In this document: in pieces, positions 21,435-28,920 of the stretch | Position numbering within the stretch: position 1 is the first letter of the stretch | How the letters are laid out: every line of letters begins with the position of its first letter | Assembly (NCBI RefSeq): GCF_020400585.1 | Contig: NZ_JAINVF010000014.1 | Coordinates: 110,706 to 174,705 of the forward strand | DNA: 64,000 nucleotides | Source of the DNA: Streptomyces sp. NK08204 | GTDB lineage: Bacteria > Actinomycetota > Actinomycetes > Streptomycetales > Streptomycetaceae | Direction: 5' to 3' | Translations under genes and position numbers: made by a program | The notes under the pieces: model-generated | The model's input: the letters and a program-made list of their open reading frames with translations, nothing else | Database searches by the model: none | Told to the model about the DNA's origin: nothing

Positions 21435-22448
21435 TTACTTCTCCTCGGCCGCGAAGGTGGTGTGCGCGGAGCTCTCGTCGGAAGGGCGGGTGTGGGTGAC
21501 GGCGGGCTCGTTCCCGCCCAGCAGCAGGTACAGCACGGCCATCCGGATGGAGACTCCGTTCGCGACCTGCTCGACGGCGGTGCAGCGGTCGGAGTCGGCG
21601 ACCTCGGCGGTGATCTCCATGCCGCGGACCATCGGGCCGGGGTGCATCACGATGGCGTGCTCGGGCAGCTTGGCCATGCGGTCGCCGTCGAGGCCGTAGC
21701 GCCGCGAGTACTCGCGCTCGGTCGGGAAGAAGGCGGCGTTCATCCGCTCGCGCTGGACGCGCAGCATCATCACCGCGTCGCTCTTGGGCAGCACGCTGTC
21801 CAGGTCGTACGACACCGCGCAGGGCCAGTTCTCGACGCCGACCGGCACCAGGGTGGGCGGCGCGACCAGGGTGACCTCGGCGCCGAGGGTGTGCAGCAGG
21901 TCGACGTTGGAGCGGGCGACCCGGCTGTGCAGGACGTCACCGACGACGGTGATGCGCTTTCCGGCGAGGTCCTGGCCTATCCCGGCATCGCGGCCGACCA
22001 GGCGGCGGCGCATGGTGAAGGCGTCCAGCAGGGCCTGGGTGGGGTGCTGGTGGGTGCCGTCACCGGCGTTGATGACGGCGGCGTCGATCCAGCCGGAGTT
22101 GGCGAGGCGGTAGGGGGCTCCGGAGGCGCCGTGCCGGATGACGACGGCGTCGACGCCCATCGCCTCCAGGGTCTGGGCGGTGTCCTTCAGGGACTCGCCC
22201 TTGGACACGCTGGAGCCCTTGGCGGAGAAGTTGATGACGTCCGCGGACAGCCGCTTCTCGGCGGCCTCGAAGGAGATCCGGGTGCGGGTGGAGTCCTCGA
22301 AGAAGAGGTTGACCACGGTGCGGCCGCGCAGGGTCGGCAGCTTCTTGATCGGCCGGTCGGCGACCCGGGCCATCTCCTCGGCGGTGTCGAGGATCAGGAC
22401 GGCGTCGTCGCGGGAGAGGTCGGCGGCCGAGATGAGATGACGCTGCAT
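21435..22448 (-). CDS. pyrB: Aspartate carbamoyltransferase catalytic subunit
   Basis: A 337-residue enzyme condensing carbamoyl phosphate with aspartate, the first committed pyrimidine step. The carbamoyl-phosphate site is in NLFFEDSTRTRISFE (STRT signature). GDGTHQHPTQALLDAFT carries the HPxQ motif, and the C-terminal MHPGPMVRG block is also present. No regulatory pyrI gene is nearby, as in other actinobacteria. It lies 98 bases downstream of pyrR and five bases upstream of pyrC, so it is probably part of the PyrR-controlled transcript. Confidence 0.97.
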   Translation of the reverse strand: MQRHLISAADLSRDDAVLILDTAEEMARVADRPIKKLPTLRGRTVVNLFFEDSTRTRISFEAAEKRLSADVINFSAKGSSVSKGESLKDTAQTLEAMGVDAVVIRHGASGAPYRLANSGWIDAAVINAGDGTHQHPTQALLDAFTMRRRLVGRDAGIGQDLAGKRITVVGDVLHSRVARSNVDLLHTLGAEVTLVAPPTLVPVGVENWPCAVSYDLDSVLPKSDAVMMLRVQRERMNAAFFPTEREYSRRYGLDGDRMAKLPEHAIVMHPGPMVRGMEITAEVADSDRCTAVEQVANGVSIRMAVLYLLLGGNEPAVTHTRPSDESSAHTTFAAEEK

Positions 22449-22546
22449 CTGTCAGGCTCCGTAAGGCAGTTCAGGTTCTGGGAGATTCCGGGCAGACCCA
22501 CGCATGGGTGAGCGCGCTGAAGCGGTCGCACCCTGCGTCCGGCTTG

Positions 22547-23128
22547 CTACTGGCCGGCCGGCTTCACACCGAGCAGCACGGTGTCGCGACCGTCCTCCTC
22601 GGCGAGCTGGACCTTGACCGTCTCCCGCAACGACGTGGGGAGGTTCTTGCCGACGTAGTCGGCGCGGATGGGCAGTTCACGGTGGCCGCGGTCGACCAGG
22701 ACCGCGAGCTGCACCGCACGCGGGCGCCCGATGTCGTTCAGGGCGTCCAGGGCGGCGCGGATGGTGCGGCCGGAGAAGAGCACGTCGTCGACGAGGACCA
22801 CCAGACAGCCGTCGATGCCGTCACCGGGGATCTCGGTGCGGGCCAGCGCACGCGGCGGGTGCATGCGCAGGTCGTCGCGGTACATGGTGATGTCGAGCGA
22901 GCCGACCGGGACCTTGCGGTCGGTGATCTGCTCCAGCTTGGCGGCGAGGCGCTGGGCCAGGAAGACGCCCCGGGTCGGAATGCCGAGGAGCACCACGTCG
23001 TCGGCGCCCTTGGCGCGCTCGACGATCTCGTGGGCGATACGGGTCAGCACCCGTGCGATGTCGGGGCCCTCGAGAACGGGCCTCGCACCGGACGCCTGCG
23101 GACTGGCGTGCGTGTCGTGCTTGTCCAT
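22547..23128 (-). CDS. pyrR: Pyr operon RNA-binding regulator / uracil phosphoribosyltransferase PyrR
   Basis: A 193-residue PyrR protein, which binds UMP/UTP and represses pyr expression through an RNA hairpin and may also act as a uracil phosphoribosyltransferase. The PRPP-binding motif is VVLVDDVLFSGRTIRAAL. An N-terminal extension of about 20 residues precedes the conserved VLEGPDIARVLTRIAHEI. GGAGGT lies nine bases upstream of the ATG, and a PyrR-binding-loop-like hairpin overlaps the leader (listed separately), suggesting control of ribosome access. It is the first gene of the pyr cluster and divergent from bldD. Confidence 0.96.
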   Translation of the reverse strand: MDKHDTHASPQASGARPVLEGPDIARVLTRIAHEIVERAKGADDVVLLGIPTRGVFLAQRLAAKLEQITDRKVPVGSLDITMYRDDLRMHPPRALARTEIPGDGIDGCLVVLVDDVLFSGRTIRAALDALNDIGRPRAVQLAVLVDRGHRELPIRADYVGKNLPTSLRETVKVQLAEEDGRDTVLLGVKPAGQ

Positions 23129-23137
23129 ACGAAACGG

Positions 23138-23170
23138 ACCTCCTTCTCCGCCTCACGGGACGGACCTTAA
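23138..23170 (-). promoter_or_regulatory. Candidate PyrR-binding RNA hairpin in the pyrR leader
   Basis: On the minus strand the leader reads TTAAGGTCCGTCCCGTGAGG and continues into GCGGAGAAGGAGGT. TCCGT pairs with GCGGA (23147-23164) around a loop containing CCGTGAG, and a purine-rich AAGG precedes it. This agrees with the AAGG-UC-UCC-GUGAG-type PyrR-binding loop known from mycobacteria. The ribosome binding site GGAGGT (23138-23143) begins immediately downstream, so bound PyrR could block translation. The match is by eye; binding itself is inferred. Confidence 0.6.
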
Positions 23171-23296
23171 AGGACGTCGGATTTGCGCCATACACGTTAG
23201 CAGGTCCTGGCCGGGGCCCTGATCACCCCCTCGGCCCAAGTGGGCCTCACTACCACGGAACAGTCGGGGTGGACCATTCGGCTTGACGCACAAGAG

Positions 23297-23324
23297 TCAC
23301 GCTGCGTAACCTCACAGTGAGTTA
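23297..23324 (+). promoter_or_regulatory. Two tandem BldD-box-like operators upstream of bldD
   Basis: TCACGCTGCGTAA (23297-23309) matches the published BldD consensus TNACNC(A/T)GNGTNA exactly. TCACAGTGAGTTA (23312-23324) matches except for one core base. The centres are 15 bases apart, so two dimers would lie on similar faces of the helix. They sit 57-84 bases before the bldD start, where autorepression is known in S. coelicolor. They also lie in the shared divergent region with pyrR. Confidence 0.7.
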
Positions 23325-23380
23325 CCAGCCGCGCGGCGGGACAACAGCCGGCCGCGTCGACACAGTGTCCGGGGAGCTAT

Positions 23381-23884
23381 ATGTCCAGCGAATACGCCAA
23401 ACAGCTCGGGGCCAAGCTCCGGGCCATCCGCACCCAGCAGGGCCTTTCCCTCCACGGTGTCGAGGAGAAGTCCCAGGGGCGCTGGAAGGCCGTCGTGGTC
23501 GGTTCGTACGAGCGCGGCGACCGTGCCGTCACCGTGCAGCGCCTCGCCGAGCTGGCCGATTTCTATGGCGTTCCTGTGCAGGAGCTGCTGCCGGGCACCA
23601 CGCCGGGCGGCGCCGCCGAGCCGCCGCCGAAGCTGGTGCTCGACCTGGAGCGGCTGGCCACCGTGCCGGCCGAGAAGGCAGGCCCCCTGCAGCGCTACGC
23701 CGCGACGATCCAGTCCCAGCGCGGTGACTACAACGGCAAGGTGCTGTCGATCCGCCAGGACGACCTGCGCACACTCGCCGTCATCTACGACCAGTCCCCC
23801 TCGGTGCTCACCGAGCAGCTGATCAGCTGGGGTGTCCTGGACGCGGACGCACGCCGCGCCGTGGCCACGCACGAAGAGGCCTGA
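23381..23884 (+). CDS. bldD: Developmental master regulator BldD
   Basis: A 167-residue transcription factor that, bound to cyclic di-GMP, represses sporulation genes during vegetative growth of Streptomyces. The N-terminal HTH_3-type domain (about 4-71) contains LGAKLRAIRTQQGLSLHGVEEK and YERGDRAVTVQRLAELADFY. The C-terminal domain has the c-di-GMP signature RGD...RQDD with Arg114, Asp116, Arg125 and Asp128, the residues known to bind the c-di-GMP tetramer. GGGGAG sits five bases before the ATG. Two BldD-box-like sites upstream indicate autoregulation, and a strong terminator follows. Confidence 0.97.
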   Translation: MSSEYAKQLGAKLRAIRTQQGLSLHGVEEKSQGRWKAVVVGSYERGDRAVTVQRLAELADFYGVPVQELLPGTTPGGAAEPPPKLVLDLERLATVPAEKAGPLQRYAATIQSQRGDYNGKVLSIRQDDLRTLAVIYDQSPSVLTEQLISWGVLDADARRAVATHEEA

Positions 23885-23910
23885 GTCGCCCGACAGCTCA
23901 GCAGAAACGT

Positions 23911-23960
23911 GCCGCCGGGGTGGCTGGAACTGTACGGTTCCGGCCACCCCGGCGGCTTTC
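23911..23960 (+). terminator. Intrinsic terminator of bldD
   Basis: A 14-bp perfect outer stem (23911-23924 with 23943-23956) and a 5-bp inner stem (GGAAC with GTTCC) enclose a six-base loop, with single-base bulges on each side. TTTC follows directly on the plus strand. It begins 26 bases after the bldD stop, the most classical terminator in the window. Confidence 0.85.
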
Positions 23961-24018
23961 TGCGCGCCTCGTGGGACACGGGGGTACACATACGCCAGGA
24001 GGGGCGTCCGGACACGCA

Positions 24019-24050
24019 GGAGGGCCCACAGCAAGCGCTGCGGGCCCTCC
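24019..24050 (-). terminator. Terminator-like hairpin downstream of nusB
   Basis: GGAGGGCCC (24019-24027) pairs with GGGCCCTCC (24042-24050), and CAGC/GCTG extends the stem inward to an AAGC loop. It lies 20 bases beyond the nusB stop and faces the bldD terminator, so the two transcription units are insulated. Confidence 0.75.
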
Positions 24051-24070
24051 CAGGCGTTCTCTCGTACCGC

Positions 24071-24505
24071 TTACGCCTCGTCCCGGCGCAGCGTCGGCTT
24101 CAGCTCCTTGAGCCGGCCGAGCAGGCCGTTGACGAACGCGGGCGACTCGTCCGTGGAGAACTCCTTCGCGAGCTGCACCATCTCGTCCAGGACGACGGCG
24201 TCCGGCGTCTCGTCCACCCAGATCAGCTCGTAGGCGCCCAGACGCAGCAGGTTGCGGTCGACGACCGGCATCCGGTCGAGCGTCCAGCCGACGGCATACT
24301 GGGCGATCAGCTCGTCGATGCGCCTGGCGTGCACCGCGTAGCCCTCGACCAGCTGCATCGTGTACTCGCTCACCGGCGGCTGCCGGGTGTCCGTCCGGGA
24401 GTGCCGCACCCAGTCGGCGAGGACGGTCAGAACGTCGGCGCCACGCTGGTCGCCCTCGAAGAGGATCTGGAAGGCGCGCTTGCGGGCCGTGTTGCGGGCA
24501 GCCAC
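24071..24505 (-). CDS. nusB: Transcription antitermination factor NusB
   Basis: A 144-residue all-helical protein that, with NusE (ribosomal S10), assembles antitermination complexes on rRNA leader transcripts. The N-terminal ARNTARKRAFQILFEGDQRG and the VDRNLLRLGAYELIW helix are characteristic, followed by AVVLDEMVQLAKEFSTDESPAFVNGLLG. It starts two bases after the efp stop, so efp and nusB form a tight pair on the minus strand. Confidence 0.96.
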   Translation of the reverse strand: MAARNTARKRAFQILFEGDQRGADVLTVLADWVRHSRTDTRQPPVSEYTMQLVEGYAVHARRIDELIAQYAVGWTLDRMPVVDRNLLRLGAYELIWVDETPDAVVLDEMVQLAKEFSTDESPAFVNGLLGRLKELKPTLRRDEA

Positions 24506-24507
24506 GG

Positions 24508-25074
24508 TTAGCTGTTCACCCGGCCGAGGTAGTCGCTCGTACGGGTGTCGACCTTGATCTTCTCACCGGTGGTGATGAAGAGCGGAACCTGGATCTGGTG
24601 GCCGGTCTCCAGGGTGGCGGGCTTGGTGCCGCCGGTGGAGCGGTCGCCCTGGACGCCCGGCTCGGTCTCGGCGATGGTCAGCTCGACGGCGGCGGGCAGC
24701 TCGACGAAGAGGACCTCGCCCTCGTGCTGCGCGACGGTGGCGGTGAAGCCCTCGATCAGGAAGTTCGCGGCGTCGCCGACGGCCTTCCTGTCGATGTGGA
24801 GCTGGTCGTAGGTCTCCATGTCCATGAAGACGAAGTAATCGCCGTCCATGTACGAGAACTGCATGTCGCGCTTGTCGACAGTGGCCGTCTCGACCTTGAC
24901 GCCGGCGTTGAAGGTCTTGTCGACGACCTTGCCGGACAGCACGTTCTTGAGCTTGGTGCGCACGAAGGCCGGGCCCTTGCCGGGCTTGACGTGCTGGAAC
25001 TCGACGACGGACCAGAGCTGGCCGCCTTCGAGCTTGAGCACCATGCCGTTCTTGAGGTCGTTCGTGGAAGCCAC
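24508..25074 (-). CDS. efp: Translation elongation factor P
   Basis: A 188-residue factor that binds between the P and E sites and relieves ribosome stalling at consecutive prolines. Three beta-barrel domains fit the length. Domain I has the tip loop FQHVKPGKGPAFVRTKLKN with the Lys33 position, and the C-terminal signature region ending KIKVDTRTSDYLGRVNS is intact. No modification enzyme (EpmA, YmfI or EarP type) is seen nearby, consistent with actinobacteria that may use an unmodified Lys. It precedes nusB and follows an M24-family gene. Confidence 0.97.
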   Translation of the reverse strand: MASTNDLKNGMVLKLEGGQLWSVVEFQHVKPGKGPAFVRTKLKNVLSGKVVDKTFNAGVKVETATVDKRDMQFSYMDGDYFVFMDMETYDQLHIDRKAVGDAANFLIEGFTATVAQHEGEVLFVELPAAVELTIAETEPGVQGDRSTGGTKPATLETGHQIQVPLFITTGEKIKVDTRTSDYLGRVNS

Positions 25075-25124
25075 GGTTGCGGAATCTCCTGGACTGACGT
25101 ACGACCCCGGGGGCGCGCACCTTC

Positions 25125-26231
25125 CTAGAGGGCGAGCAGCTCCTTGGTCGTGATGGTGAGTAGCTCGGGACCGCCGTCCGCCTCGGGGCGTACGACGAGC
25201 GTGTCATCGATCCGGACGCCGCCCCGGCCCGGGAGGTGGACCCCCGGTTCGACGGTGACCGGCACGCAAGCGTCCAGTTTACCCATGGCCGCGGGGCCCA
25301 GCTGCGGGTCCTCGTCGATTTCGAGCCCGACACCGTGTCCGGTCAGCGGTGGCAGTGCCTCCGCATAGCCCGCGGAGTCCAGCACCTGGCGTGCTGCCCG
25401 GTCCACGTCACGGTAGGCCGCACCGGGTGCCAGGGACTCGCGTCCGGCGCGCTGGGCGGCGAAGACCACTTCGTACAACTCGATCTGCCAGTCGGCGGGC
25501 GAGGTGCCGATGACGAAGGTCCGGCCGATCTCGCAGCGATAGCCGCGGTAGGTGGCCCCGAGGCAGACGGACAGGAAGTCGCCCTCCTCCACTCGCCGGT
25601 CGGTCGGGCGGTGGCCACGGCGGCCTGCGTTCGGCCCGGTGGCCACGGAGGTCGGGAAGGCGGGACCGTCGGCGCCGTGATCGACCAGCCGCCGCTCCAG
25701 CTCCAGCGCGAGGTGCCGCTCGGTGCGGCCGACCAGGATGGACTCCAGCAGCTCGCCGAGTGCCTGGTCGGCGATCTCGGCGCCGATGCGCAGACAGGAG
25801 ATCTCCTCCTCGTCCTTGACCACCCTGAGCTGCTCCACGGCGCCGCCGAGGTCGGTGAGGCGGAGACGGGGGACCACGGAGGCGACGGCTCTGTAGCGGC
25901 TGACGGTGAGGTGGTGCTCCTCGACGGCGAGTGCGTCGGCCTCCTGCGCCACGGCGAGGTCGGCCGCCGTGACCGCGGAGTCACCACCGGGTTCGGACAG
26001 GATGTGCAGCCGCAGGTGCTCGTCCGGGCGCCCCTCGGCGGGACGGTCGTCGGGCGGCACGGCGCAGACGAGAACGTCCTCGCTCTTGCCGAGGAGCAGG
26101 ACGGAGCCCTGCGGGGCGGCGCCCGCCAGGTACCGCACGTTGGCAGGGCGGGACACCAGGGCGGCGGGGGCACCGGACGCGTAGCAGCGCTCTCTCAGCC
26201 GGGATCGGCGGGTCGCGTACACCTCTGACAT
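25125..26231 (-). CDS. M24 (Xaa-Pro peptidase-like) family protein with substituted metal ligands
   Basis: A 368-residue protein with the creatinase N-terminal domain (about 1-130) and the pita-bread C-terminal domain. Aligning the conserved blocks by eye, the usual dinuclear metal ligands Asp-Asp-His-Glu-Glu read Cys223 (SVCLGATYRGY), Glu234 (RCEIGRT), His299 (LTGHGVG), Glu328 (VTVEPGV) and Asp342 (GVRIDD). Losing the first Asp to Cys and shifting two others suggests altered metal use or loss of peptidase activity. The ATG at 26231 is the conserved start; the open frame upstream is non-homologous. It lies upstream of efp on the same strand. Confidence 0.85.
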   Translation of the reverse strand: MSEVYATRRSRLRERCYASGAPAALVSRPANVRYLAGAAPQGSVLLLGKSEDVLVCAVPPDDRPAEGRPDEHLRLHILSEPGGDSAVTAADLAVAQEADALAVEEHHLTVSRYRAVASVVPRLRLTDLGGAVEQLRVVKDEEEISCLRIGAEIADQALGELLESILVGRTERHLALELERRLVDHGADGPAFPTSVATGPNAGRRGHRPTDRRVEEGDFLSVCLGATYRGYRCEIGRTFVIGTSPADWQIELYEVVFAAQRAGRESLAPGAAYRDVDRAARQVLDSAGYAEALPPLTGHGVGLEIDEDPQLGPAAMGKLDACVPVTVEPGVHLPGRGGVRIDDTLVVRPEADGGPELLTITTKELLAL

Positions 26232-26311
26232 GAGACGAGCGTAGGAGTTTTGTCCGGGTTGTGCCGATTTTTCAGGGCCGAGTGGGTCCGCGGGCAGGTG
26301 CATGGCCCTGA

Positions 26312-27142
26312 TCACCAGCTCGGGGGGCTCGCTATCGCCCTTGCCAGGACCTCGTCCAGCACCCTCGCCGTGCCCGGTACATCCAGCTGGGAGTTGTCGA
26401 TGATCGGGAGGCCCGAGCCGTACCAGCCCGCCATGCGGCCATGGATGCGGGCCACCTCCTCGTCGGTGAGACGGCGGTTGCCGGTGCGTTCGGCGTTGCG
26501 CTCCAGGACGATGTCGAGGCCCGGGAGCAGGACGACCGGGAGGAGGCCGGGGCCCACGTGGCGCTTCCAGCCGCCGAGCCCCACGACCGGGCGGTCGGGG
26601 AAGACCGCGTCGTCGAGGATGCACGAGATGCCGTTGGCCAGGAAGTTCCGCGCGGCGAAGCCACAGGTACGGCGGGCCAGGCGGTACTGGGCCTCGCTGT
26701 TGTCGTTCCAGCCGGACTGGGGGTCGGCGAAGCCCGAGCGGACCCATTCGCGGACGTCGTCCAGGCTGATGTGGGCGGTGGGCACCCGGCGGTGGTCCGC
26801 CCAGTACTTGGCCACGCTGGTCTTGCCGGCCCCGGCCGGGCCGATCAGCAGCACGGCCAGGGTGGTGGTCGTCGGGTCCGGGACCGTGGCCGGGGCCGGG
26901 GACTCGGCGGGGACGCCGACCGGTCCGCCGGGCGGCAGTGGCACATGACCGGTGGTGTCCGGGGCCGGGGGCACCTGGGGTGCCGGCGGCACCGGGACGG
27001 TGCCCTGGGGGGCTCCCGGGGGCGGGCCCGGGTGGTGTGCGGCCGGTGCCCAGCCGGCGTGCGGCCCCTGCCCCGGCTGGTGGGGCTGCGGCAGCGGAGA
27101 CCCCACTGCGTGCTGCATCCGTAGCCACTCCGTCTCGTGCAT
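26312..27142 (-). CDS. P-loop nucleotide-binding protein with proline-rich N-terminus
   Basis: A 276-residue protein in two parts. Residues 1-95 are Pro/Gly/Ala-rich and probably disordered. Residues 96-276 form a P-loop kinase-like domain with GPAGAGKTSVAKYWAD (P-loop 101-109), a SLDDVREWV segment, ILDDAVFPD as the likely Walker B, and an arginine-rich lid containing ERNAERTGNRRL. This resembles AAA_33-type small-molecule phosphotransferases. Substrate unknown. It sits between aroB and the M24-family gene, about 80 bases from the latter. Confidence 0.8.
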   Translation of the reverse strand: MHETEWLRMQHAVGSPLPQPHQPGQGPHAGWAPAAHHPGPPPGAPQGTVPVPPAPQVPPAPDTTGHVPLPPGGPVGVPAESPAPATVPDPTTTTLAVLLIGPAGAGKTSVAKYWADHRRVPTAHISLDDVREWVRSGFADPQSGWNDNSEAQYRLARRTCGFAARNFLANGISCILDDAVFPDRPVVGLGGWKRHVGPGLLPVVLLPGLDIVLERNAERTGNRRLTDEEVARIHGRMAGWYGSGLPIIDNSQLDVPGTARVLDEVLARAIASPPSW

Positions 27143-27313
27143 TTCCGTTCCTGCCGGCAGCGGGGGCGAGCCCGCTGCCCACCGAACCGTACCGTCCCCG
27201 GCCGTCGTTTGGTGAAACGACCGGGGGCTCCCTGAAGTGCCCGTTCCGCAAAGGGATTCGGAGTGGACGACGACCGGGCGGAGGACGTCGCGGCGAACGG
27301 AGCGGCGGCGGAC

Positions 27314-28405
27314 CTACTGGCCCACTTCTCCGTATGCGGCGAGCAGGACGGCGGGGTCCGGGCCCTCCAGGACGGTCGGCTTGGCCAGCCCGTCGAGGAC
27401 GATGAAGCGCAGCAGGTCACCGCGGGACTTCTTGTCGACCTTCATCGTCTCCAGCAACTTGGGCCACTGGTCGTAGCGGTAGCTCAGCGGCAGGCCGACC
27501 GATTCGAGGATCGTCCGGTGCCTGTCCGCCGTCGCGTCGTCCAACCGGCCCGCCAGGCGGCCGAGTTCGGCGGCGAAGTGCATGCCGACCGCCACCGCGG
27601 CGCCGTGCCGCCACTTGTAGCGCTCGTTCTTCTCGATGGCGTGACCGAGCGTGTGGCCGTAGTTGAGGATCTCCCGCAGCCCCGACTCCTTGAGGTCCGA
27701 CGAGACGACCTCGGCCTTCACACGGATCGAGCGTTCGATCAGCTCGGCCGTGTGCGGGCCCGCCGGGGTCCGGGCGGCCTCGGGGTCGGCCTCGATGAGG
27801 TCGAGGATCGCCGGGTCGGCGATGAAGCCGGCCTTGATGATCTCCGCGAGCCCGGAGACGTAGTCGTTGACCGGCAGGGAGTCCAGCGCGGCCAGGTCGC
27901 ACAGCACGCCGGCCGGCGGGTGGAAGGCGCCGACGAGGTTCTTGCCCTCGGCGGTGTTGATGCCGGTCTTGCCGCCGACCGCCGCGTCCACCATGGCCAG
28001 CACGGTGGTGGGGACGGCGATCCAGCGCACCCCGCGCAGCCAGGTCGCGGCGACGAAACCGGCCAGGTCCGTCGTCGCGCCGCCACCGACGCCGACGATG
28101 ACGTCGGTGCGGGTGAAGCCGGACTGACCGAGCGCCTTCCAGCAGTAGGCGGCGACCTCGGCGGTCTTGGCCTCCTCGGCGTTCGGCACCTGGATGGCGA
28201 TCGCCTCGTAGCCCTGCCCGGCCAGGTCGGCGCGCAGCGCGTCACCGGTCTCGGCGAGCGCCTCCGGGTGGACCACGGCCACGCGCTTGGCCTTCTGGCC
28301 GATCAACCCGCCCAGCTCGCCCAGGAGCTGCCGGCCGACCAGCACCTCGTAGGGGTCGGTGCCCGCGGTGCCGGCGACCTGGATCCGGGTGACTGCCTCG
28401 CTCAT
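27314..28405 (-). CDS. aroB: 3-dehydroquinate synthase
   Basis: A 363-residue NAD- and metal-dependent enzyme converting DAHP to 3-dehydroquinate, step two of the shikimate pathway. NAD/metal blocks are present: GVGGGATTDLAGFVAATWLRG, KTGINTAEGKNLVGAFHPP, and the metal-binding NYGHTLGHAIE. Its ATG overlaps the aroK stop as ATGA, so aroC-aroK-aroB are translationally linked. No aroD or aroG is visible in the window. Confidence 0.97.
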   Translation of the reverse strand: MSEAVTRIQVAGTAGTDPYEVLVGRQLLGELGGLIGQKAKRVAVVHPEALAETGDALRADLAGQGYEAIAIQVPNAEEAKTAEVAAYCWKALGQSGFTRTDVIVGVGGGATTDLAGFVAATWLRGVRWIAVPTTVLAMVDAAVGGKTGINTAEGKNLVGAFHPPAGVLCDLAALDSLPVNDYVSGLAEIIKAGFIADPAILDLIEADPEAARTPAGPHTAELIERSIRVKAEVVSSDLKESGLREILNYGHTLGHAIEKNERYKWRHGAAVAVGMHFAAELGRLAGRLDDATADRHRTILESVGLPLSYRYDQWPKLLETMKVDKKSRGDLLRFIVLDGLAKPTVLEGPDPAVLLAAYGEVGQ

Positions 28406-28920
28406 GCTTCCTTCAACTCCAGTGCGTCCAGCGCTGCTTGGGTGACCTCTTCAGGGGTACGGCCGTCCGTCGCCACGACGGCGGTCGCCACCTCCTCGTA
28501 CAGGTGCCGCCGGGCCTCCATCAGCTCGCGCCACTGCTTGCGCGGGTTGACCGCGAGCAGCGGCCGGGCCACGTTGAGGCCGGTGCGCCTGACGGCCTCC
28601 TCGACGTCCATGGAGAGGTAGACCACACGGTGCCCGGTGAGAAGTGCACGCGTGTCCGCGTCGAGGACCGCCCCGCCGCCGAGCGCGAGGACGCCCTCGT
28701 GCTCGGCGAGCGCGGTGTGCACGGCCCGCTTCTCGATCACACGGAAGGCGGGCTCGCCGTCCTCCACGAAGATGTCGGCGATGGTGCGCCCCTCGTCGGC
28801 CACGATGTCGTCGTCGGTGTCGCGGTAGCCGACCCCGAGCCGCTCGGCCAGCAGTCGGCCAACGGTGGACTTGCCCACGCCCATCGGTCCGACGAGTACG
28901 ACCGCAGGCACGGCGCTCAC
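28402..28920 (-). CDS. aroK: Shikimate kinase
   Basis: A 172-residue P-loop kinase phosphorylating shikimate at the 3-hydroxyl. The P-loop is GPMGVGKST (11-19). Shikimate-binding residues are in DTDDDI and in the ALGGGAVLD block, and the lid Arg lies in NVARPLL. The start is GTG at 28920, overlapping the aroC stop as GTGA, and its own stop overlaps the aroB start. Length and motifs are normal. Confidence 0.96.
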   Translation of the reverse strand: MSAVPAVVLVGPMGVGKSTVGRLLAERLGVGYRDTDDDIVADEGRTIADIFVEDGEPAFRVIEKRAVHTALAEHEGVLALGGGAVLDADTRALLTGHRVVYLSMDVEEAVRRTGLNVARPLLAVNPRKQWRELMEARRHLYEEVATAVVATDGRTPEEVTQAALDALELKEA

